The notes beneath the pieces were generated by a model, which was not told the DNA's origin, made no database searches, and worked only from the letters and a program-made list of their open reading frames with translations. Made by a program: the position numbers and the translations under genes. A stretch of DNA of 64,000 bases from Streptomyces xanthii (GTDB taxonomy: Bacteria; Actinomycetota; Actinomycetes; Streptomycetales; Streptomycetaceae), in contig NZ_CP061281.1 of NCBI RefSeq assembly GCF_014621695.1, positions 1,798,001 through 1,862,000 on the forward strand. The letters run 5' to 3'. Within the stretch, counting starts at the first letter, position 1. Every line of letters begins with the position of its first letter. Shown here piece after piece: positions 32,855-41,688 of this stretch.

Positions 32855-35421
32855 GCGTGCCTGCCTCTCTGCGTCGCTGCTCCCGGTGCGGCGGCCGCCG
32901 CCCGGGGGGTGCGGGGCGCCGCCCGCAGGGTGAGGACCATGGTGAGGCCGCCGCCCGGAGTGTCCTCCGCGGTCAGTGTTCCGCCCATGGCCTCGGCGAA
33001 CCCGCGCGCCACGGCGAGCCCGAGGCCCACACCGGCGCCGCGCGGAGCGTCACCGTAGCGCTGGAACGGGGCGAAGATGCGGTCCTTGGCCTCGTCCGGG
33101 ACGCCGGGCCCGCGGTCGACGACGCGCAGCTCCACGCGGTCGCCCAGGGCACTGGCGGAGACGAGGACGGGTTCGTCGTGCGGGCTGTACTTGACGGCGT
33201 TCTCGACGACGTTGGCGACGGCGCGCTCCAGGAGGCCCTTGTCGACGGTCACCATGGGCAGCGTCTCGGGCACGTCCAGCTGCACGCTGGCCTCCGGGTC
33301 GGGTACGCCGACCAGGGCCATCGGGACCACCTCGTCGAGGTCGATCTCCCTGATCAACGGGTTGATCGTGCCGGTCTGGAGCCTTGACATGTCGAGGAGG
33401 TTGCCGACGAGGTGATCGAGGCGGTCCGCGCCCTCCTCGATGCCGGCGAGGAGTTCGGCCCGGTCCTCGGGCGACCAGTCGACGTCCTCGGAGCGCAGGG
33501 AGGAGACGGACGCCTTGATGCCGGCGAGCGGGGTGCGCAGGTCGTGGCTGACGGCGGCGAGGAGAGCGGTGCGGATGCGGTTGCCCTCGGCGAGGGTGCG
33601 GGCGCGGTCGGCCTCGGACTGCAGGCGCTGGCGGTCGAGCACGACGGCGGCCTGCGCGGCGAACGCGGCGAGCACGCGGCGGTCCTCGGCGGGCAGCACC
33701 CGGCCGGAGAGGGCGAGCACCATGTCGTAGCCGCCGCCGACTGGCATGTCGACGTCGGCGTCCTCGGGCCGGTCGGGCGGGTGGGGTCCGACGCTGCCCG
33801 CGACGGTCCAGGGCTCGGTGTCGCCGGCGCGCTCCATGAGGGCGACGGACTCCATGGCGAAGGTCTCGCGGACCCGCTCCAGGAGCGCTTCGAGGCTGGT
33901 CTCGCCGCGCAGCACGCTGCCCGCGAGGAAGGACAGGATCTCGGATTCGGCGCGCAGCCGGGAGGCCTGGTGGGTGCGGCGGGCGGCCAGGTCGACGACG
34001 GAGGCGACGGACACGGCGACGCCCACGAAGATCGCGATGGCGACGATGTTCTTGGGGTCGGCGACGGTGAACAGGTGTTTGGGCGGGGTGAAGAAGTAGT
34101 TCAGGAGCAGGGAGCCGAACGCGGCCGAGGCCAGCGCCGGCAGCAGTCCGCCCACGAGGGCCGCCGCCACGGTCAGGGCCAGGAACAGCAGCATGTCGTT
34201 GGCGAGGCCGAGGTCGGCGTCGACGTGGGTGAGGGCGAGCGCGAGCAGCGCGGGGCCGCCGACGCCGATCAGCCAGCCCCACACGATCCGGGACCGGCCG
34301 AGCCGGGCGCCGCGGGCGACGGGCAGTCCGCGGCCCTTGGCGACCTCCTCGTGCGTGACGATGTGGACGTCGAGGTCGGGCCCGGACTCGCGTGCGACGG
34401 TGGCGCCGACGCCTGGTCCGAACATGTACTGCCAGGTCTTGCGGCGCGAGGAGCCGAGGACGATCTGGGTGGCGTTGACGCCGCGCGCGAACTCCAGGAG
34501 CGCGGCGGGGATGTCGTCGCCGACGACGTGGTGGAAGGTGCCGCCGAGGTCCTCGACGAGGGTGCGCTGGACGGCGAGTTCCTTGGGCGAGGCCGCGGTC
34601 AGGCCGTCGCTGCGCGCGATGTAGACGGCGAGGACCTCGCCGCCGGCGCCCTTCTCGGCGAGCCGCGCGGCGCGCCGGATGAGGGTGCGGCCCTCGGGTC
34701 CGCCGGTGAGGCCGACGACGATGCGCTCGCGGGCCTGCCAGGTGGAGCGGATGTTGTGCTCGCCGCGGTACTCCTGGAGGTACTCGTCGGCGCGGTCGGC
34801 GACCCACAGGAGGGCCAGTTCGCGCAGCGCGGTGAGGTTGCCGGGGCGGAAGTAGTTGGACAGGGCCGCGTCGACCTTGTCGGGCTGGTAGATGTTCCCG
34901 TGCGCCATGCGGCGGCGCAGCGCCTGGGGCGACATGTCGACGAGTTCGATCTGGTCGGCGCGGCGGACGAACTCGTCGGGGACGGTCTCCTGCTGCCGTA
35001 CGCCGGTGATGGATTCGACGACGTCGCCGAGTGATTCCAGGTGCTGGATGTTGACGGTCGAGATGACGTCGATGCCGACGGCGAGCAGTTCCTCGACGTC
35101 CTGCCAGCGCTTGGCGTGGCGCGACCCGGGCACGTTCGTGTGCGCGAGCTCGTCGACGAGGGCTACGGCGGGGGCGCGGCGCAGCACGGCGTCGACGTCC
35201 ATCTCGGGGAAGACGGCGCCGCGGTAGGTGATCTCCTGGCGCGGGATCCGTTCGAGGCCGTGCAGCATCACCTCGGTGCGGGGCCGGTCGTGGTGCTCGA
35301 CGAAGGCGACGACGCAGTCGGTGCCGCGCTCGACCCGGCGGTGCGCCTCGGACAGCATGGCGTAGGTCTTGCCGACGCCCGGTGCGGAACCGAGGTAGAT
35401 CCGGAGCTTGCCGCGTCCCAT
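32851..35421 (-). CDS. kdpD: Sensor histidine kinase KdpD
   Basis: 856 residues. Cytoplasmic KdpD domain with P-loop GSAPGVGKTYAML at 11-23 and Walker B-like ALVDELAHTNVPGSRH, a USP domain (IVVGLTGGPEGRTLIRRAARLAEKG), four membrane helices (about 390-490), a GAF-like domain, then HisKA with His626 (AAVSHDLRTPLAGIK) and the ATPase domain (NVVENAVKYSPHDEP, GVGLGLAVARGF). It senses potassium and osmotic state and phosphorylates KdpE. The Staphylococcus USP motif said to bind c-di-AMP (Ser-x-Ser near the start of the domain) is not seen here (Thr-Gly-Gly instead), so c-di-AMP control of this kinase is doubtful. Confidence 0.95.
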   Translation of the reverse strand: MGRGKLRIYLGSAPGVGKTYAMLSEAHRRVERGTDCVVAFVEHHDRPRTEVMLHGLERIPRQEITYRGAVFPEMDVDAVLRRAPAVALVDELAHTNVPGSRHAKRWQDVEELLAVGIDVISTVNIQHLESLGDVVESITGVRQQETVPDEFVRRADQIELVDMSPQALRRRMAHGNIYQPDKVDAALSNYFRPGNLTALRELALLWVADRADEYLQEYRGEHNIRSTWQARERIVVGLTGGPEGRTLIRRAARLAEKGAGGEVLAVYIARSDGLTAASPKELAVQRTLVEDLGGTFHHVVGDDIPAALLEFARGVNATQIVLGSSRRKTWQYMFGPGVGATVARESGPDLDVHIVTHEEVAKGRGLPVARGARLGRSRIVWGWLIGVGGPALLALALTHVDADLGLANDMLLFLALTVAAALVGGLLPALASAAFGSLLLNYFFTPPKHLFTVADPKNIVAIAIFVGVAVSVASVVDLAARRTHQASRLRAESEILSFLAGSVLRGETSLEALLERVRETFAMESVALMERAGDTEPWTVAGSVGPHPPDRPEDADVDMPVGGGYDMVLALSGRVLPAEDRRVLAAFAAQAAVVLDRQRLQSEADRARTLAEGNRIRTALLAAVSHDLRTPLAGIKASVSSLRSEDVDWSPEDRAELLAGIEEGADRLDHLVGNLLDMSRLQTGTINPLIREIDLDEVVPMALVGVPDPEASVQLDVPETLPMVTVDKGLLERAVANVVENAVKYSPHDEPVLVSASALGDRVELRVVDRGPGVPDEAKDRIFAPFQRYGDAPRGAGVGLGLAVARGFAEAMGGTLTAEDTPGGGLTMVLTLRAAPRTPRAAAAAPGAATQRGRHA

Positions 35422-35565
35422 GGCCTCATCGTCTTCCTGTCACCGCCGCTCGCGGTATCGCAGAGTCGACCCTACGGCCAGGAATTCTCGCAAATGGGAC
35501 GGAGGCCTGGTGAACGGGCCTCTTTGACAGAACTCTGATGCGGTGCGGGGGGCGCGTCGGGTGCG

Positions 35566-36300
35566 TCAGGCGCGTCCGTGCTCGACGATCTCGCCGTCGC
35601 TGAGCTCCAGGACGCGGTCGGCGAGGTCGAGGAGCGTGGCGTCGTGCGTGGCGACGAGCGCGGTGACGTTCTCGCTGCGGACGACGGCGCGCAGGAGTTC
35701 CATGACGGCGAGCCCGGTCTGCGCGTCGAGCTGTCCGGTGGGCTCGTCGGCGATGAGCAGGGCGGGGGTGTTGGCGAGGGCGCGGGCGATGGCGACGCGC
35801 TGGCGCTGGCCGCCGGAGAGCTCGCCGGGCCGCTGTTTGGCGTGCCCGTCGAGGCCGACGAGGGAGAGCAGCAGGTCGACGCGCTCCTCTCGCTCGCGCG
35901 GGTCGGCGCCGCGCATCCGCAGGGGGATGCCGACGTTCTCGGCGGCGGTGAGGATCGGGATGAGTCCGAAGGACTGGAAGATGAAGCCGATGCGGTCGCG
36001 GCGCAACTCCAGGAGGCCGTTCTCGCCGAGGCCGGAGAGTTCGAGGCCGTCGACGACGATGCGTCCGCTGTCCGGTTCGTCGAGGCCGCCGACGAGGTTG
36101 AGCAGGGTCGTCTTGCCGGATCCGGAGCGTCCCTTGAGGGCGACGAGTTCGCCGCGCGGGATCTCGAAGGAGACGCCGCGCAGGGCGTGGACGGCGGCGG
36201 CGCCGGATCCGTAGGAGCGGTGCAGGTTCTCGACGACGACCATCGGGCCCTGTGGGTCCTTCTCCAGGACGGTGGTTCTCGCCTCGGCGCTCTCGCTCAT
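35566..36300 (-). CDS. ABC transporter ATP-binding protein without visible permease
   Basis: 244 residues. Walker [11 protein letters not shown]-loop [14 protein letters not shown], signature [15 protein letters not shown], Walker [15 protein letters not shown]-loop [14 protein letters not shown]. The LolD-like sequence (FQSFGLIP and DEPTGQLD) predicts an FtsX-type permease partner. Both neighbours are unrelated: KdpD on one side and a secreted lyase on the other. The missing permease is odd, because this class is normally adjacent to it. The ATPase may serve a permease elsewhere or be the remains of a disrupted pair. Confidence 0.9.
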   Translation of the reverse strand: MSESAEARTTVLEKDPQGPMVVVENLHRSYGSGAAAVHALRGVSFEIPRGELVALKGRSGSGKTTLLNLVGGLDEPDSGRIVVDGLELSGLGENGLLELRRDRIGFIFQSFGLIPILTAAENVGIPLRMRGADPREREERVDLLLSLVGLDGHAKQRPGELSGGQRQRVAIARALANTPALLIADEPTGQLDAQTGLAVMELLRAVVRSENVTALVATHDATLLDLADRVLELSDGEIVEHGRA

Positions 36301-36426
36301 CGGTACCGCTCCCCCGTACGTACGTTCCCGGCCGGGCGCCAGTATGGCCGCTGGGCGCCCGGCCGGGCAATGGTCGAGACCAGCTCGGACCGGTCATGGC
36401 CGGCGGGTTCCGACAGGTCCGGCGGG

Positions 36427-37656
36427 TCAGGCGGGGTTCTCCGCGTGGGTGAGGGTCTCCCAGGCGACGAACAGGTTGTTGGAGCCCGCGGGCCGCTGCT
36501 GTTCGGTGAGCTTCTGGGTGTTGGTCATGGCGGTGCCCAGGCGGGTGTGCAGGGCGTTGTAGCCGACCTCGGTGACGGGCCCGAGGCCGCGCTTCACGGT
36601 GCCGCCGCACAGCCAGCTCGGCGGCGTCTCACCGAGCTCGTAGCGGGACTGGAAGCCGAGCGCCTGGCGCAGCCGCTCGCCGACGTCCGTGCCGTACAGG
36701 TCCTGGCCCTGGATACGGCTGGTCTCGGCGATGTGGGAGATGGACGCGATGCCGTATCCGGTGTGGGCGAAATCGCGGCAGGTCTCCTGCGTCAACCCGG
36801 TCACGAAGGTGGACTGGCCTTGCCAATACTTGACGATCTTCTCCTTGGTATCGAGATGTTGACTCGGCACCGTCTTGGGCAGTGCACCGTCCGAGGCCAG
36901 GTACACATACGCGGGCGTGCGTGTACGGAAGGTGGCCATCGCCTTGTCGTACGAGGCCTTGTCCTCCAGGAAGACGGAGATGCCGACGGCGGCCTCCGTC
37001 ATCGTGAGCTCCCAGTTGCCGTTGGAGTTGGAGCCGTTGATCACCTCGGGCAGGTAGACGTCACGCAACATGGTCCTGAAGCGGCCCTCGTTCGGCCAGC
37101 CGCCGGTGTACGTGTACTTGATGATCTCGGCGGCCTTGGGCCAGGAGGAGCCGGCCCAGCCGGTCTGGAGCGGGGCGTTGCTGTTGGTGTGGTCCTGGAG
37201 GGTGGCGGACCAGGCGTCCATGAGCGCGATCGACTTCTTCGCGTAGCGCTCGTCCCGGGTGAAGTACCAGGCGAGCGCGTCGGTGTACGCGGCGATGGCG
37301 TCCTCACGCTCGTCCGTGCAGCCGTAGTTGGGGTCGGAGTAGGAGCCGCACTCGACGATCGCCCGGGGCTTGGGTGTGCGGTTCAGGTCGGCGTACTTGC
37401 TGGCCTTCATCTGGTCGAAGGCGCTCTTCCAGGGCTGGGCACCGGCGTCGATCTTGGCCTTGGCGAGGTCCAGCTGCCCCTGGGAGACGGTGACGCCGGG
37501 GTGGGCGAACGCGGCGGGGGCGGCGTCGGCGCGGTCGGCGCCGGGCCAGGCGAGGGCTCCGGCGACCAGCGCGGTGACGGAGGCGACGGAGGTGAGGAGG
37601 GAGGCAAGCAGGGTGGTGCGCGGTCTTCCGTGACGAGCCTGCATGGTGGGGGCCAT
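36427..37656 (-). CDS. Secreted alginate lyase family protein
   Basis: 409 residues. A signal peptide is clear: basic start MQARHGRPR, hydrophobic core LLASLLTSVASVTALVAGALAW and AlaXAla-like cleavage near ADRADAAPA. The mature part is an alpha-toroid in the alginate-lyase fold: FAHPGVTVSQGQLDLAKAKIDAGAQPWK at the front, NSNGNWELTMTEAAVGISVFLED in the middle (NGNWE is a conserved active-site stretch), and DFAHTGYGIASISHIAETSRIQGQDLYG. It likely cleaves a uronate polymer outside the cell, and the exact polysaccharide is unknown. ATG at 37656 or 37644. It looks like an insertion in a conserved housekeeping block. Confidence 0.85.
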   Translation of the reverse strand: MAPTMQARHGRPRTTLLASLLTSVASVTALVAGALAWPGADRADAAPAAFAHPGVTVSQGQLDLAKAKIDAGAQPWKSAFDQMKASKYADLNRTPKPRAIVECGSYSDPNYGCTDEREDAIAAYTDALAWYFTRDERYAKKSIALMDAWSATLQDHTNSNAPLQTGWAGSSWPKAAEIIKYTYTGGWPNEGRFRTMLRDVYLPEVINGSNSNGNWELTMTEAAVGISVFLEDKASYDKAMATFRTRTPAYVYLASDGALPKTVPSQHLDTKEKIVKYWQGQSTFVTGLTQETCRDFAHTGYGIASISHIAETSRIQGQDLYGTDVGERLRQALGFQSRYELGETPPSWLCGGTVKRGLGPVTEVGYNALHTRLGTAMTNTQKLTEQQRPAGSNNLFVAWETLTHAENPA

Positions 37657-37774
37657 CCGTTCTCGTATGTGAACGTGGGGCGCCGATGTGAACCACGGCG
37701 CTGGCCGGTGACCCTAGGTACGGACCAGCATCCCGTCAAGTGCTCGGGAAGGGACGGCAGTTGAGGCCCCTGCC

Positions 37775-37830
37775 CCTCCAGCCTCCAGCCTCCGACCTCC
37801 GACCTCCGACCTCCGACCTTCGACCTTCGG
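37775..37830. repeat. 7-nt tandem repeat, eight units
   Basis: CCTCCAG twice, CCTCCGA four times, CCTTCGA once and CCTTCGG once, in exact 7-nt register from 37775 to 37830. It lies between the lyase start and the terminator of the DUF3710 gene. Unit edges drift by single substitutions, as expected of slippage. Confidence 0.85.
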
Positions 37831-37858
37831 TCCATGACCCCTGGGCTGACACGAAAAC

Positions 37859-37899
37859 GGCCGGGGCCGCACACCCTCTCGGGATGTGCGGCCCCGGCC
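37859..37899 (-). terminator. Intrinsic terminator of the DUF3710 operon
   Basis: 15-bp perfect stem (37859-37873 with 37885-37899) and an 11-nt loop. On the minus strand the stem is followed by TTTTCGTG, a short T-run. It is 35 nt beyond the DUF3710 stop codon. Confidence 0.92.
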
Positions 37900-37933
37900 T
37901 CGTGCCTGTGCGGGTACCCGCGCGCCGATCGCG

Positions 37934-38698
37934 TCAGCGGACCTCGGTGATCTCCGGGCCACGGGCCAGCTGACCCATGCCGCCGGAGAAGCGCGAGCCC
38001 TCCTGGGCGTCCTGCGCGGCGCCCTCGGCGACCATCTGCGCGTCGTCGGGGAGCTTGAGGACGATCGGGTCGCGCGGGGCCATCGGGCCGTCACCGCGCA
38101 CGACGACGGTGTCCTTGAAGATCTGCTCCAGCAGGCCGGCAGCCTGCGGCTGCACCGCGCCCTGGCCGGAGATGACACCGCGCAGGAACCAGCGCGGGCC
38201 GTCCACACCGACGAAGCGCACGACCTGGAAGCCGCCCGTGCCGTCGGGCAGCTGCACAGGCACCTGAGCCCGCAGCTCCCAGCCGAGCGGACCCTCGACC
38301 TCGTCGATCACACCACCCTGCTGAGTGATGCCACCGGCGATCTCCTCGCGGACCTCGCCCCAGATGCCCTCCTTCTTGGGGGCGGCGAAGGCCTGCAGCT
38401 GGACCGCGCTGTCCTGGAGGACCACGGTCGCGGCGACGATCGCGTCGCCCGCGACCTCCACCCGCAGCTCCATGCCCTCCACGCCGGGGACGAAGAGCCC
38501 GCCGAGATCGACGCGGCCCTCACCGGGCTCGCGGACCTCGGAGGAGTCCCAGGGGCCGTCGGGACGCGGCTCGGGCTCGAGCCGCACACGCTCCTGCTCC
38601 CCGTCGACCCCGGTGTCGACGCCGTCGACCTGCTCGGCCTCGCCCGCCGCGTCCACTGCGTCTTCAGCGGAGCCGTTCTTCTTGCGACGTCCGAACAC
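37934..38698 (-). CDS. DUF3710 family protein
   Basis: 254 residues. Begins FGRRKKNGSAEDAV (basic, then acidic low-complexity), then a soluble core: RVDLGGLFVPGVEGMELRVEVAGDAIVAATVVLQDSAVQLQAFAAPKKEGIWGEVREEIAGGI and GPRWFLRGVISGQGA. These are the DUF3710 marks; the function is not known. The position beside dut and DUF3093 matches Rv2696c in mycobacteria. The GTG start at 38698 follows GGAAGGA by about 8 nt, one base after the dut stop codon. Confidence 0.92.
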   Translation of the reverse strand: MFGRRKKNGSAEDAVDAAGEAEQVDGVDTGVDGEQERVRLEPEPRPDGPWDSSEVREPGEGRVDLGGLFVPGVEGMELRVEVAGDAIVAATVVLQDSAVQLQAFAAPKKEGIWGEVREEIAGGITQQGGVIDEVEGPLGWELRAQVPVQLPDGTGGFQVVRFVGVDGPRWFLRGVISGQGAVQPQAAGLLEQIFKDTVVVRGDGPMAPRDPIVLKLPDDAQMVAEGAAQDAQEGSRFSGGMGQLARGPEITEVR

Positions 38699-38699
38699 G

Positions 38700-39245
38700 T
38701 CACTGTCCTTCCCGGTCGGATACGACCGAAGCGTATCGATTCCCACCCTTTTGACCGCCTGTGCCCTCATGGGCGCCGGTGGAGCCGCCCACAGAGGCGT
38801 GTCCGCCGGTGGACCCGAATCCCCCCTCGGCCCGCACCGAGTCGGGAAGCTGCGCCACCTCGCGGAAGCGCACCCTCTCGACCTGCTGGACGACCAGTTG
38901 GGCAATCCGGTCGAAGCGCTCGAACCGCACGCTCTCGCGCGGGTCGAGATTCACCACGATCACCTTGATCTCTCCACGGTACCCGGCATCCACCGTCCCT
39001 GGGGCATTCACCAGGGCGACACCGCAGCGTGCGGCGAGACCGGACCGTGGGTGCACGAAGGCCGCGTACCCCTCGGGCAGGGCGATGGAAACACCGGTCG
39101 GCAGGACGGCCCGCTCGCCGGGGGCGAGCTCGCACGCCTCGGTGGTGCGCAGGTCCGCGCCGGCGTCTCCGGGGTGCGCGTACGCGGGCAGCGGTACGTC
39201 GGGATCGACGCGCGTGATGAGCACGTCGAGGGGCTGGTGCGTCAC
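38700..39245 (-). CDS. dut: dUTP diphosphatase
   Basis: 181 residues of the trimeric dUTPase fold. Motifs in order: AHPGDAGADLRT (1), HPRSGLAARCGVALVNAPGTVDAGYRGEIKV (2 and 3), FERFDRIAQLVVQQV (4), and GGFGSTGGHA (5), the Gly-rich arm closing over the neighbouring subunit. It removes dUTP and supplies dUMP. The C-terminal extension after motif 5 (GSTGAHEGTGGQKGGNRYASVVSDREGQ) is longer than usual. GTG start overlapping the thioesterase stop codon (GTGA). Confidence 0.96.
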   Translation of the reverse strand: MTHQPLDVLITRVDPDVPLPAYAHPGDAGADLRTTEACELAPGERAVLPTGVSIALPEGYAAFVHPRSGLAARCGVALVNAPGTVDAGYRGEIKVIVVNLDPRESVRFERFDRIAQLVVQQVERVRFREVAQLPDSVRAEGGFGSTGGHASVGGSTGAHEGTGGQKGGNRYASVVSDREGQ

Positions 39246-39826
39246 GGGTTCACCTCGAAGGCACGGGCACGCCGGATCTGGTCCGGGTCGCTCATGGCCG
39301 CCTGGATCTCTTCCTCGCGGCCGTTCTCGATGAAGTGGTCGACCTTGACCTCGATGAAGAGGGCGTCGGCCCGGACCGCGACGGGCCCGTCGGGGCCGCC
39401 GATCCGGCCGGTCGCGGTCGAGTAGATCTTGCGGCCCGCGATGGCTGTGATCTCGGCGGACAGGTGCAGCACGGTGTCCACGGGCACCGGACGCACGTAG
39501 TCCGTCTCGAGACGGCCGGTCACGGCGATGGTCTGGATCAGCCAGTTCAGCGAGCCGAGCGTCTCGTCGAGCGCGGTCGCGAGCAGCCCGCCGTGGGCGA
39601 GCCCGGGCGCTCCCTGGTGCGCGGGGCGCACTGTGAACTCGGCGGTGACGTTGACGCCGTCACCGGCCCGCGCCGCCAGATGCAGCCCGTGCGGCTGCTC
39701 GCCGCCGCAGCCGAAACAGTGCCCGTAGTGCGCGCCGATGAGCGAGCCGGGGGCGGGGGCGTCGGGGTGCCGCACCGGCGCTATGGCGTCGGCGGGGGGC
39801 GTCAGAGCTGCTGAAGTACCACTCAC
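39242..39826 (-). CDS. PaaI-family thioesterase (hotdog fold)
   Basis: 194 residues. The segment HCFGCGGEQPHGLHLAARAG precedes a hotdog domain with the PaaI-type helix GAPGLAHGGLLATALDETLGSL and strands TGRLETDYVRPVPVDTVLHLSAEITAIAGRKIYSTATG. The conserved His-Gly-Gly and Asp-Glu pair sit in the active-site helix. It should hydrolyse an acyl-CoA. The Cys pair in FGCG hints at metal or structural binding. GTG start at 39826, with AAGG upstream. It lies between dut and the divergent DUF3093 gene. Confidence 0.88.
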   Translation of the reverse strand: MSGTSAALTPPADAIAPVRHPDAPAPGSLIGAHYGHCFGCGGEQPHGLHLAARAGDGVNVTAEFTVRPAHQGAPGLAHGGLLATALDETLGSLNWLIQTIAVTGRLETDYVRPVPVDTVLHLSAEITAIAGRKIYSTATGRIGGPDGPVAVRADALFIEVKVDHFIENGREEEIQAAMSDPDQIRRARAFEVNP

Positions 39827-39884
39827 AGGCGCAGACCTTACCCGCGCGTCCAGTGCGTTCACGCATCGTGCCAAGCTTGAGCGC

Positions 39885-40334
39885 ATGGAGCTCTCGACGA
39901 CGCCTTACGAAGAACGCCTCACCGCCCCGCGCGCGTGGTGGCTCGTCACGTTCCTGGTGGGTGTCGCGTGCGGCCTGACGCTGCTGCCCTTCGGCACGCT
40001 GCCGCTGCTCGGCGGCTTCGTCGGCGGCCTGCTCTTCGCGGCCGTGATCACCAGCTCGTACGGCTCCGTGCGGGTCCGCGTCGTGGGTGACGCGCTGATC
40101 GCGGGCGACGCGAAGATCCCGCTGGCGGCTCTGGGTGACGTGGAGGTCCTGGACGCGGAGGAGGCGCGCGCCTGGCGCACGTACAAGTCCGATCCGCGCG
40201 CCTTCATGCTGCTGCGCAGCTACGTGCCGACGGCGGTGCGTGCGGAGGTCACCGATCCGACCGATCCGACGCCGTACGTCTACGTGTCGACCCGGGAGCC
40301 CGAGGCGCTGGCGAAGGCGCTGCGCCGGGGCTGA
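39885..40334 (+). CDS. DUF3093 family membrane protein
   Basis: 149 residues. Starts MELSTTPYEERLTAPRAWWLV; two membrane helices (TFLVGVACGLTLLPFG and LPLLGGFVGGLLFAAVITSSY) precede a cytosolic beta-rich tail (SVRVRVVGDALIAGDAKIPLAALGDVEVLD). This matches DUF3093, Rv2698 in mycobacteria, with unknown function. Upstream is the dut-thioesterase operon, divergent by 59 nt. The ATG at 39885 is clear from the family start. Confidence 0.92.
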   Translation: MELSTTPYEERLTAPRAWWLVTFLVGVACGLTLLPFGTLPLLGGFVGGLLFAAVITSSYGSVRVRVVGDALIAGDAKIPLAALGDVEVLDAEEARAWRTYKSDPRAFMLLRSYVPTAVRAEVTDPTDPTPYVYVSTREPEALAKALRRG

Positions 40335-40385
40335 CGCGCGGGGGCGCGGGCCGGGTGGCCGGACGGGCCGGGCGGGTGCCCGGAC

Positions 40386-41378
40386 TCAGTCCTCGATCTC
40401 CAGGGCGTCCTTCGGGACGTCCAGGGCCGGCAGCTCGGGCAGGGCGTCCCAGGGCACCTGGAGGCGCCTGAGGTCCTTGCGCACGCGCTCGGCGAGCTTC
40501 TTGGTGTCCCGGCGGTTCATGACCGCGCCGACGGCCGCGCCGACCATGAACGGCGTCAGGCTCGGCAGGTTCCGCACCATGCGCTTCATGATCTGCTGGC
40601 GGAGCTCGCGCTTCATCTGACCGCCGAGCGCCGCGTTGATCGTCATCGGTTTGGACACGTCGATGCCGCGCTCCTCCGTCCAGGAGGTCAGATAGGCGCT
40701 GGTGCGCTCTTTCAGACCGCCGGGCGGGCGCAGTCCGTAGACCTCGTGGAGCTCGGCGATGAGCTTGAGCTCGATCGCGGCGACTCCGGTGATCTCGGCG
40801 GCGAGCTCGGTCGGCATCGCGGGCGGTACGGGCAGCATGGCGGCGGCGCCGACTCCCGCGCCCACGGTGGACGAGGCGTTGGCCGCGCCCATGACGAGCT
40901 TGTCCGCGAGCTTCTCGGGGCCGAGGCCCGGGAACTGCCGGCGGAGCGTGGCCAGGTCCCGGACGGGGACCCGTGGCGCGTTGTCGATGATCCGGTCGGC
41001 GATGTAGCCGATACCGGCCTTGGCGGCGGCACCGCTTCTGACGATCCCCGTACGCGCGGCGCTGCCGCTCTTGGAGATGCCTGTCCGTGCGGCGCTGCCG
41101 CTTCTGCGTATGCCGTCCCTCACGGCCGCCGTACGGCTTCTGGCGGGCGGCTCCTCGGGCCGGGTCACGGCGCTGTGACCCGCTGAGCGCAGGTCCACCG
41201 TGCCGGTGGCCGTCGGGGCGCCCGCCGTCTGCCGGTCGTCCGCTGATTCGAGCGAGGCGTCTTCGAAGGGTGAAGAGCCTCGCTCGTCTTCGCGCACGGC
41301 CTCGGACGGGCCTTGTGCCGTCCCCGGGTCGTCCTTCTTCCGGGTCAGGCGCTTCCAGGGCGGGGTCGAGCCGGTCAT
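40386..41378 (-). CDS. EcsC-like protein with N-terminal repeats
   Basis: 330 residues. The first 90 are a charged, [16 protein letters not shown]. Residues 91-130 hold a short repeat: GIRRSGSAART, GISKSGSAART, GIVRSGAAAKA and GIGYIADRI. The rest resembles the EcsC-type helical domain (DRIIDNAPRVPVRDLATLRRQFPGLGPEKLADKLV ... GAGVGAAAMLPVPPAMPTELAAEITGVAAIELKLIAELHEVYG). The hydrophobic stretch and Gly-rich part could associate with a membrane. The assignment is weak beyond the shared helical pattern. It is convergent with DUF3093 (51-nt spacer) and shares its strand with DUF4193 upstream. Confidence 0.65.
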   Translation of the reverse strand: MTGSTPPWKRLTRKKDDPGTAQGPSEAVREDERGSSPFEDASLESADDRQTAGAPTATGTVDLRSAGHSAVTRPEEPPARSRTAAVRDGIRRSGSAARTGISKSGSAARTGIVRSGAAAKAGIGYIADRIIDNAPRVPVRDLATLRRQFPGLGPEKLADKLVMGAANASSTVGAGVGAAAMLPVPPAMPTELAAEITGVAAIELKLIAELHEVYGLRPPGGLKERTSAYLTSWTEERGIDVSKPMTINAALGGQMKRELRQQIMKRMVRNLPSLTPFMVGAAVGAVMNRRDTKKLAERVRKDLRRLQVPWDALPELPALDVPKDALEIED

Positions 41379-41391
41379 GCCCGACCCTGCC

Positions 41392-41688
41392 TCAGTCGCA
41401 GTCGCGGCAGATCGGCTGACCGTTCTTCTCCCGCGCGAGCTGGCTGCGGTGGTGCACCAGGAAGCAGCTCATGCAGGTGAACTCGTCCTGCTGCTTGGGC
41501 AGGACGCGGACGGCCAGCTCCTCGTTCGAGAGGTCGGCGCCCGGAAGCTCCAGGCCCTCGGCCGCCTCGAACTCGTCCACGTCGACGTTCGACGCGGACT
41601 TGTCGTTCCGCCGGGACTTCAGTTCTTCGATGCTGTCCTCGTTGAGGTCGTCATCGGTCTTACGTGGGGTGTCGTAATCCGTTGCCAT
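41392..41688 (-). CDS. DUF4193 zinc-ribbon protein
   Basis: 98 residues. Acidic N-terminus (DYDTPRKTDDDLNEDSIEELKSRR) and a C-terminal zinc ribbon with two Cys pairs, CMSC and CRDC, around FLVHHRSQLAREKNGQPI. The family is a small DksA-like actinobacterial protein; Rv2699c is its counterpart. It may bind RNA polymerase, but this is inference from shape. The ATG at 41688 follows GGGGGAG. It has a 427-nt spacer upstream, so it has its own promoter. Confidence 0.93.
   Translation of the reverse strand: MATDYDTPRKTDDDLNEDSIEELKSRRNDKSASNVDVDEFEAAEGLELPGADLSNEELAVRVLPKQQDEFTCMSCFLVHHRSQLAREKNGQPICRDCD

Noticed and set aside
32851..35421. c-di-AMP-binding KdpD like that of Staphylococcus aureus
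   Set aside because: The Ser-x-Ser part of the described motif is replaced by Thr-Gly-Gly at the start of the USP domain.
36427..37656. Alginate lyase as part of a mobile element
   Set aside because: No integrase, transposase, terminal repeat or attachment site flanks it.
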